From: Erysipelotrichaceae bacterium
GTDB lineage: Bacteria; Bacillota_I; Bacilli_A; Erysipelotrichales; Erysipelotrichaceae
Assembly (NCBI GenBank): GCA_900770275.1
Contig: CAAGJS010000090.1
Span: 1 to 9,951 of the forward strand
Length of the DNA: 9,951 nt
Direction of reading: 5' to 3'
Part shown: piece by piece, positions 5,332-9,951 of the stretch
Layout of the letters: the number at the start of each line of letters is the position of its first letter
How positions within the stretch are numbered: the first letter of the stretch is position 1
The notes under the pieces: model-generated
Told to the model about the DNA's origin: nothing
Database searches by the model: none
Seen by the model: only the letters and a program-made list of their open reading frames with translations
Made by a program: the position numbers and the translations under genes

Positions 5332-5982
5332 TCAGTTGAACATGTAAACCTGTGTCGATTCAAGCTCGTTGATCTTGAAGGTCACAGTGTATTCTGCTGC
5401 CTTACGATCGGCGCCAGAGTAGTCGACATTGAATTCGCCGTTGTTGTAGGCGTCGTCGCTGTATTCAAGTGTCTTGACGCTTTCCGTCTCAACATGGAGC
5501 AGATAATAAGCGGAACCGTGGATCAGGATCGTGCCGCGGTCACCGACGTTGATGAGGTTGGAGATGGTGCGGCCATCGGTCATGACAACGGTGATCGTGT
5601 CGCCGTCAACCTTCCATGCATGAATCGTAGACATGGACGGATAACCGTCGGAGCTGACGCTCAGTACTTCGGCAATCGTTGTGGATTCCGGTGAAGTATA
5701 GCCTTCGGCTTGGGAATCTGCCTTGGTTGCCAGATCATTGGAGAGTCCTTCAAGCTCCGTGATCGCCGTCGTATAATCGTCGCCTGTCAGTGCTGTACGC
5801 GTAACGGAAGCGGAAGATACAGTGTCCGTTGTTTCAGCGGATGCGGAAGCGGCGGCAGTGGATGTGGCTGCGGTCGAAGCAGCGGCAGTCGAAGCTGCGG
5901 CTGTAGATGCGGAAGAGGAAGAAGTGGATCCGCATCCGGCAAGTGTCATCAATGCAAGCATCGTAATCAATGTCTTTTTCAT
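5332..5982 (-). CDS. Lipoprotein with Ser/Thr/Ala repeat linker and possible FMN split-barrel domain
   Basis: This is a 216-residue surface-anchored protein. The signal MKKTLITMLALMTLAGC has lipobox LAGC (Cys17). Residues 18-61 are almost all Ser, Thr and Ala, including four STAAA-type units, and form a flexible spacer. Residues 103-175 (IAEVLSVSSDGYPSMSTIHAW, then DGRTISNL) resemble the pyridoxamine 5'-phosphate oxidase-like split barrel that binds FMN, F420 or heme. This resemblance is by eye and only moderate, and an extracytoplasmic flavin protein would be unusual. The start is supported by AAGGAGAT opposite 5992-5999, nine bases upstream. The promoter overlaps a perfect 16-bp operator next to a divergent TetR gene, so repression by that protein is likely. 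No convincing terminator was found downstream, only a GCTTTGC/GCAAAGC hairpin at 5296-5326 without a T-run. Confidence 0.85.
   Translation of the reverse strand: MKKTLITMLALMTLAGCGSTSSSSASTAAASTAAASTAATSTAAASASAETTDTVSSASVTRTALTGDDYTTAITELEGLSNDLATKADSQAEGYTSPESTTIAEVLSVSSDGYPSMSTIHAWKVDGDTITVVMTDGRTISNLINVGDRGTILIHGSAYYLLHVETESVKTLEYSDDAYNNGEFNVDYSGADRKAAEYTVTFKINELESTQVYMFN
5848..5907 (-). repeat. Four 15-bp tandem units encoding STAAA repeats
   Basis: Residues 26-45 of the lipoprotein read STAAA, STAAA, STAAT, STAAA, encoded by four imperfect 15-bp units. The codons differ between units, so the array is older than a recent slippage event. Such in-frame arrays can vary in copy number between strains and change linker length. 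They also create spurious long open frames on the other strand. Confidence 0.8.
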
Positions 5983-6021
5983 TTTCGTTCAATCTCCTTT
6001 ATGGTTTTCTGTTGCGTTAAG

Positions 6022-6049
6022 ATAATAGTACAAATGTACTAATTGTCAA
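6022..6049 (-). promoter_or_regulatory. Strong sigma-A promoter of the lipoprotein gene
   Basis: On the minus strand there is a perfect -35 TTGACA (6049-6044), a 16-bp spacer and -10 TATTAT (6027-6022, 5/6). Transcription would begin near 6015, giving a leader of about 30 nt to the ATG at 5982. A perfect inverted repeat fills the spacer. Confidence 0.82.
6026..6041. promoter_or_regulatory. Probable TetR-family operator
   Basis: TAGTACA-AA-TGTACTA is a perfect 7-2-7 inverted repeat lying between the -35 and -10 of the lipoprotein promoter and overlapping the -10. Bound repressor would block RNA polymerase. The divergent TetR-family gene starts 43 bp away, which makes it the obvious candidate to bind here. 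Binding was not tested, and the link is by position and symmetry. Confidence 0.75.
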
Positions 6050-6084
6050 CATCGTGAAAAATCATGCGGTGCTATCATATTTGT

Positions 6085-6645
6085 ATGTCAGACAGGCGCC
6101 GGGAAATATTGAATAAATCTCTTGATCTTTTTAACGCACACGGATATGAGAACGTGACCATGCGCATGATCTGTAATGAGCTGAACATCAGCCCCGGGAA
6201 TCTTACCTATTATTTTCCCAAGAAGATCGATATTCTTACGGCACTGTTAAAGGAAAATCGAACACAACCTGAAGAAGAAAAGGCTGAGACGCTCGACGAC
6301 CTTCGTCGCTACATCTACAAGATGGTGGTAGGTGTACAGAAGGAGCAGTTCTTCTTTTCCATGTCCGATCTACAGAGACTGGATCCAGAGTTTTTTGAGG
6401 ATAACCGAAGAGCCGTGAACCATTTCAAGGACGTGCTGTTCCAGATGCTTGGCGGGCTTCAGCAGCGCGGCGTATTATCATCCGCAATGAGCGATGACTG
6501 GAAGAAAAACTATATTGAGATCATCATGCTCAGTCATCTGTCCTGGGCAAGAGAAACAGGGAAGGAAAGTACCTACACCAACCTTTCTCTGGATGAGTTT
6601 GTTGACAGCCAGATGCGGCTGCTGGAACCGTATGTGATACGTTGA
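6085..6645 (+). CDS. TetR/AcrR family transcriptional regulator
   Basis: This is a 186-residue dimeric repressor. The N-terminal TetR DNA-binding domain is clear: RREILNKSLDLFNAHGYENV, then the helix-turn-helix MRMICNELNISPGNLTYYF (about 26-44), followed by KKIDILTALL. The remainder is a helical ligand-binding domain of no recognised subgroup. The start is uncertain. ATG 6085 gives the usual short N-terminus (MSDRRREI), while ATG 6064 adds seven residues. Neither has a ribosome site. TATCAT at 6073-6078 would place a transcript start near 6085, allowing a leaderless message. The gene is divergent from the lipoprotein, with a symmetric operator between them, and is followed by the amidase gene after 7 bp. 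It therefore probably controls the lipoprotein and perhaps itself and the amidase. The ligand is unknown. An amide or its product is only a guess from the neighbour. Confidence 0.9.
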   Translation: MSDRRREILNKSLDLFNAHGYENVTMRMICNELNISPGNLTYYFPKKIDILTALLKENRTQPEEEKAETLDDLRRYIYKMVVGVQKEQFFFSMSDLQRLDPEFFEDNRRAVNHFKDVLFQMLGGLQQRGVLSSAMSDDWKKNYIEIIMLSHLSWARETGKESTYTNLSLDEFVDSQMRLLEPYVIR

Positions 6646-6652
6646 GGCCAAC

Positions 6653-7555
6653 ATGATTACGCTGAAGAAATTCATCTATGACTTTGACAAGGACAATGCG
6701 CCGGAGGCGTATTGTGATCCTGGCAGTGTTATTCATTTCGTGACCCAGGACTGCTTCGGAGGTCAGATCAAATCGGAAGCGGACCACGAAGAAAACATCG
6801 ACTTTACACACACTAATCCGGCAACGGGGCCGTTATATGTCAACGGTGCTCAGCCTGGCGATGTGCTGGCTGTCGATATCCTCGATATAGAGACGGCGGA
6901 TCATGGCGTGATTGCGACGATTGAAGGCTATGGCGCGCTGTGGAAGACATGTGAGCTGCGTACGAAGATCGTTCCGGTCAAGGATGGCGTCGTCTACTTC
7001 AATGACGTAACGTGGCCAAGTGATCCGATGATTGGTGTCATTGGCACGGCACCAGCCGGCACTCCGGTTCCTTCGGGCTACAGTTTCTGCTGCGGGGGAA
7101 ATATGGACAGTCGGAAGATTCGCAAAGGTGCGACAGTCTACTTTCCTGTGCAGGTGGAAGGCGGTCTTTTGGCGATGGGAGATGTCCATGCGACGATGGG
7201 CGATGGCGAAGTATGTGAGACAGGCATCGAGATCGCGGCGGACATTCTTGTACGTGTGCGGCTGATCAGGCAGTTTGAGCTGCACTGGCCCGTGACCGAG
7301 ACAGCGGACGCCTGGTATGTCAATACAAATGGCCGAACCTGTGATACGGCCATTCAGCGGGGCTATGAGGAGCTGCAGAGATTGTTGATGAATGCCTATG
7401 GCTGGGATGCGACGGACACGACGATGTATATCAGTGTGCAGGGGATTCTGGAAGCCAATCAGGCGGTGCTTGACCAAAATGAAACCGACGAGGAAGGAGA
7501 TACGTTCCGCGTCGGTGTTCCAAAGATAGTTTCGAAGCCGCGGCTGATACCGTGA
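6653..7555 (+). CDS. Acetamidase/formamidase family protein
   Basis: This is a 300-residue cytoplasmic hydrolase of the FmdA/AmdA family, which releases ammonia from formamide, acetamide or related short amides. Motifs seen are VTQDCFGGQI (30-39), NPATGPLYVNGAQPGDVLAV (55-74), the CCGGNMD region (146-152) and PVQVEGGLLAMGDVHATMGD (165-184) followed by GEVCETGIE. The last set is the family core containing conserved Asp, His and Glu residues. ATG 6653 follows the TetR stop by 7 bp, with GAGG at 6644-6647 overlapping that stop, so the two are co-translated. The length fits the short bacterial branch of the family (about 300 residues). The natural substrate is unknown, as many family members have no tested activity. 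Its stop codon touches that of the convergent ridA. Confidence 0.9.
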   Translation: MITLKKFIYDFDKDNAPEAYCDPGSVIHFVTQDCFGGQIKSEADHEENIDFTHTNPATGPLYVNGAQPGDVLAVDILDIETADHGVIATIEGYGALWKTCELRTKIVPVKDGVVYFNDVTWPSDPMIGVIGTAPAGTPVPSGYSFCCGGNMDSRKIRKGATVYFPVQVEGGLLAMGDVHATMGDGEVCETGIEIAADILVRVRLIRQFELHWPVTETADAWYVNTNGRTCDTAIQRGYEELQRLLMNAYGWDATDTTMYISVQGILEANQAVLDQNETDEEGDTFRVGVPKIVSKPRLIP

Positions 7556-7933
7556 TCAGTCTTTGATCGCAATCGTTTCGACTTCGGCAAGGGCGCCTTT
7601 GGGCAGCTGCTTGACGGCGACACAGGAGCGTGCAGGCTTCGATGTAAAGAAGTCGGCGTAGACTTCGTTGAACCTGGCAAAATCATTCATATCCGCAAGG
7701 AAACAGGTTGTCTTGACGACATCGTCAACACAGAAACCTGCTTCTTTAAGAACGGCGTCGATGTTACGCATGATTTGGGAAGCCTGTTCTTCGATGGTGG
7801 TGCCTGCCATCGTATTCGTGGCTGGATCGACCGGAATCATGCCGGAGATGTAGAGAATATTTCCGGCCTGAACTGCCTGGGAATAGGGGCCGATGGCAGC
7901 CGGAGCCTTGTCTGTATAAATTTTCTTGTTCAT
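7556..7933 (-). CDS. ridA: RidA family 2-iminobutanoate/2-iminopropanoate deaminase
   Basis: This is a 125-residue cytosolic trimer-forming enzyme that hydrolyses reactive imine/enamine intermediates of PLP enzymes to keto acids and ammonia. It has full family length. Motifs include APAAIGPYSQAV (10-21), LYISGMIPVD (27-36) and the C-terminal signature ARSCVAVKQLPKGALAEVE (101-119), with the substrate-carboxylate Arg at 102 and a conserved Glu at 117. The start ATG (complement of 7931-7933) is chosen because GAAAGGAAG lies 6-14 bases upstream. A longer open frame to 8101 crosses the promoter and has no support. It has its own promoter, divergent from lacZ. The neighbouring amidase also yields ammonia, but no pathway link is shown. 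Confidence 0.96.
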   Translation of the reverse strand: MNKKIYTDKAPAAIGPYSQAVQAGNILYISGMIPVDPATNTMAGTTIEEQASQIMRNIDAVLKEAGFCVDDVVKTTCFLADMNDFARFNEVYADFFTSKPARSCVAVKQLPKGALAEVETIAIKD

Positions 7934-7964
7934 GATTGTCTTCCTTTCGTTTTGCTTGTACAGA

Positions 7965-7993
7965 ATAATATTGAGTAATAAGTCGTTGGTCAA
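7965..7993 (-). promoter_or_regulatory. Sigma-A promoter of ridA
   Basis: On the minus strand, TTGACC (7993-7988, 5/6) and TATTAT (7970-7965, 5/6) are separated by 17 bp. The predicted start near 7958 gives a 25-nt leader to the ridA ATG. No comparably good promoter for the divergent beta-galactosidase was found in 7934-8020. TTGCTT at 7952 with TAATAA at 7976 has an 18-bp spacer and weak boxes. No cre-like operator is seen. Confidence 0.7.
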
Positions 7994-8020
7994 TGATGAA
8001 GTTGATCGGGAGGAACTGAT

Positions 8021-9951
8021 ATGGCAGATGTTACGCCGGAAATGATACGGGAAAAAGCAGCTGATCCGCGCATGTTCAAGGAAGGGGCACTGCCTGCCCA
8101 TGCGGCGTTTTCCTACTATCGAAATGAAGAGGAATATGTAAATGGGTACAGTAGTTTTGTCCGCTTACTGAACGGGGAGTGGAAGTTCTTTTATGCCCGG
8201 AACTTTGACGGAGTGCCGTCGGATTTTGTGGATGAGGAATTTGATGCGTCTGCCTGGCAGGATATTCCGGTGCCGGCGCATCTTCAGATGGAAGGCTATG
8301 GCATCCCGATGTATGTCAATGAGCAGTATCCATGGGATGGATGGGAAGATGTGAGGATTGGTGATATTCCTGTTAAGTTCAATCCCATCGGCTGTTATTG
8401 GCGGACGTTTGATCTGAGTGAGGAGGATGTCTCCTTCGATGGAGGCTCTCTCTGTCTTTCCTTTCAGGGCGTGGAGGCTGGCTTTGCGTTATGGGTCAAT
8501 GGCAGCTATGTCGGCTACAGTGAAGATTCATTTACGCCGACGGACTTCGATATCTCTTCCTTCGTGCATGAAGGAAGAAATGTGATGGCGGTGGAAGTGA
8601 TTCACTGGACCTCTTCCTCGTGGCTGGAGGATCAGGATTTCTATCGCTTTTCCGGCATCTTCCGTGATGTGTATCTCTATTGGAAGCCGGCGGTATGCAT
8701 CGAAGACTTCAGGGTGCGTACATTGCTGGATGATGTGTACCATGATGGGCAGCTGGAAGTGGAGATGAAGGCGTCGGGGAGCGGTCAGGTCATCCTTTCG
8801 CTGGAGAGAAACGGGGAAGCCGTCTCTTCGATGACGAAGGAAATCCATGGCGGCGGCCTGCAGTTTTCGGTGCGGCTGTTTGTGTCGTATCCTGCGCTTT
8901 GGAGTGCCGAGGATCCGCAGCTTTATGATCTGCACCTGCAGGTGATGGATGTGGATGGAACGCTGCAGGAAGTCATTCATCAGCCGGTCGGTTTCCGTAG
9001 GTTTGAGATGAAGGATGGTCTCATGTGCCTGAACGGGAAACGCATCGTGTTCAATGGCGTCAACCGGCATGAGTTCAACTGCGACAGCGGCAGAGCTGTC
9101 AATCGCACGGATGTGCTTCATGACATTGTTCTGATGAAGCAGAACAACATCAATGCGATCCGTACGTCGCATTACCCCAACGATGAATATATCTATGATC
9201 TCTGTGACCGCTACGGTCTCTATCTGATTGCGGAAACAAACATGGAAACCAACGGCGTCTTCGCCCAGGTCATGAACGGGACGCTGCGGCAGGATGAAGC
9301 TCTGCCCGGGGATCGTGAGGAATACGTACCGATGTTACTGGACAGGGTAAACAGCACATATCAAAGGGACAAAAATCATCCTTCGATTCTGATCTGGTCG
9401 GTTGGCAATGAATCCTATGGCGGCAGGGACATCTATCTGATGTCGGAAAAGTACCGGGCAATGGATCCGGACCGTCTCGTCCATTACGAAGGCATCAAGC
9501 ATGACCGGCGCTACAACGGTACGTCGGACATGGAGTCACAGATGTACACACCTGCCAAGGATGTGGAACAGTTCATTCAGGAACATCCTGAGAAGCCGTT
9601 CATCATGTGCGAATACATGCATTCGATGGGCAACAGTACCGGGGACATGCGTTCCTATACGGATATGACGGATCGCATTCAAAAGTATCAGGGCGGCTTC
9701 ATCTGGGACTTTGTCGATCAGAGTATCCGCTTGAAGACGCGTTATGGCGAAGAATATCAGGGCTATGGCGGCGATTGCGGCGAGCGGCCGACGGACTATG
9801 ACTTTTCGGCCGACGGTCTGTTGACGGGGGATCATCGTCCCTATGCCAAGCTTGATGAAGTGAAGTACTGCTATGCACCGGTGAAGATCACGGTTGCGCA
9901 GGATGAAGTGACGCTGTTTAACCGGAGTCTCTTTACGGATACGGATCAGTA
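8021..9951 (+). CDS. lacZ: Beta-galactosidase, glycoside hydrolase family 2 (3' end outside window)
   Basis: This retaining glycosidase cleaves terminal beta-galactosides such as lactose. The frame is open for 643 codons to the window edge. GH2 LacZ enzymes are about 1000 residues, so roughly a third is missing. ATG 8021 has GGGAGGA at 8008-8014. No signal peptide is seen, so it is cytoplasmic. N-terminal sugar-binding domain: VNEQYPWDGWEDV and NPIGCYWRTF. Immunoglobulin-like domain, then TIM barrel: NGVNRHEF (345-352), RTSHYPND (381-388), ETNMETNG (405-412), WSVGNES with the acid/base Glu464, and CEYMHSMGNS with the nucleophile Glu531. Glu409 corresponds to the Mg2+ ligand Glu416 of E. coli, but the His418 position is Asn411. 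It is divergent from ridA, and no sugar transporter or regulator gene is visible inside the window. Activity on other beta-galactosides is possible. Confidence 0.96.
   Translation, partial: MADVTPEMIREKAADPRMFKEGALPAHAAFSYYRNEEEYVNGYSSFVRLLNGEWKFFYARNFDGVPSDFVDEEFDASAWQDIPVPAHLQMEGYGIPMYVNEQYPWDGWEDVRIGDIPVKFNPIGCYWRTFDLSEEDVSFDGGSLCLSFQGVEAGFALWVNGSYVGYSEDSFTPTDFDISSFVHEGRNVMAVEVIHWTSSSWLEDQDFYRFSGIFRDVYLYWKPAVCIEDFRVRTLLDDVYHDGQLEVEMKASGSGQVILSLERNGEAVSSMTKEIHGGGLQFSVRLFVSYPALWSAEDPQLYDLHLQVMDVDGTLQEVIHQPVGFRRFEMKDGLMCLNGKRIVFNGVNRHEFNCDSGRAVNRTDVLHDIVLMKQNNINAIRTSHYPNDEYIYDLCDRYGLYLIAETNMETNGVFAQVMNGTLRQDEALPGDREEYVPMLLDRVNSTYQRDKNHPSILIWSVGNESYGGRDIYLMSEKYRAMDPDRLVHYEGIKHDRRYNGTSDMESQMYTPAKDVEQFIQEHPEKPFIMCEYMHSMGNSTGDMRSYTDMTDRIQKYQGGFIWDFVDQSIRLKTRYGEEYQGYGGDCGERPTDYDFSADGLLTGDHRPYAKLDEVKYCYAPVKITVAQDEVTLFNRSLFTDTDQ

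Noticed and set aside
5260..5694. Plus-strand open frame of 144 codons
   Set aside because: It lies opposite the lipoprotein gene, which has a lipobox, ribosome site and strong promoter. This frame has none of these.
5710..6042. Plus-strand open frame rich in Gly, Cys and Ser
   Set aside because: It is the reverse reading of the Ser/Thr/Ala repeat linker of the lipoprotein, and the composition is an artefact of that repeat.
7934..8101. N-terminal extension of ridA by 56 codons
   Set aside because: It would run through the ridA promoter and into lacZ. The 125-residue form has full family length and its own ribosome site.
1..9951. CRISPR arrays, insertion sequences, tRNA genes, phage genes
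   Set aside because: I looked and saw no regularly spaced repeats, transposase-like frame, terminal inverted repeats or cloverleaf sequence.

Overview
The window looks like chromosomal DNA from a low-to-mid GC Bacillota (Firmicutes). This rests on strong AGGAGG-type ribosome binding sites, short lipoprotein signals ending in LMGC/LAGC, a 107-nt 5S rRNA, a holin-like mini-toxin locus and the gene families present. The style resembles the Erysipelotrichia, but that placement is an impression and was not tested by any search. Base composition is roughly balanced, and most genes end in TGA.

Layout. Positions 1-265 are the tail of an rRNA operon: the last bases of the 23S gene, a spacer with hairpins, 5S rRNA and a strong terminator. 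Directly behind it sit two tandem paralogous MATE efflux genes (288-3007) with an ATGA overlap. The first is broken by an in-frame TAG at codon 89. At 3030-4912 is an amino-acid ABC uptake unit (lipoprotein binding protein and HisM/GlnP-type permease, no ATPase gene). It is preceded by a 36-residue leader peptide with ten histidines and by a terminator/antiterminator pair. This is the layout of ribosome-mediated histidine attenuation, so the transporter probably takes up histidine. At 4913-5281 is a compact type I toxin-antitoxin-like locus: a 32-residue one-pass membrane peptide, a tiny upstream ORF and a convergent antisense RNA sharing a bidirectional terminator.

At 5332-5982 (minus) is a lipoprotein with a repeat-built Ser/Thr/Ala linker and a possible FMN-binding split-barrel domain. 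It is divergent from a TetR-family regulator. A perfect 16-bp inverted repeat lies inside the lipoprotein promoter, so the regulator probably represses it. The regulator is co-transcribed with an acetamidase/formamidase-family gene (6653-7555), which abuts a convergent ridA (7556-7933, minus). From 8021 to the right edge is the first 643 codons of a cytoplasmic GH2 beta-galactosidase with both catalytic glutamates.

The most notable items are the His-rich attenuator, the toxin/antisense locus with its coupled upstream ORF, the amber-interrupted MATE gene and the operator-in-promoter arrangement. All function calls come from reading motifs by eye. No database search or structure calculation was run.
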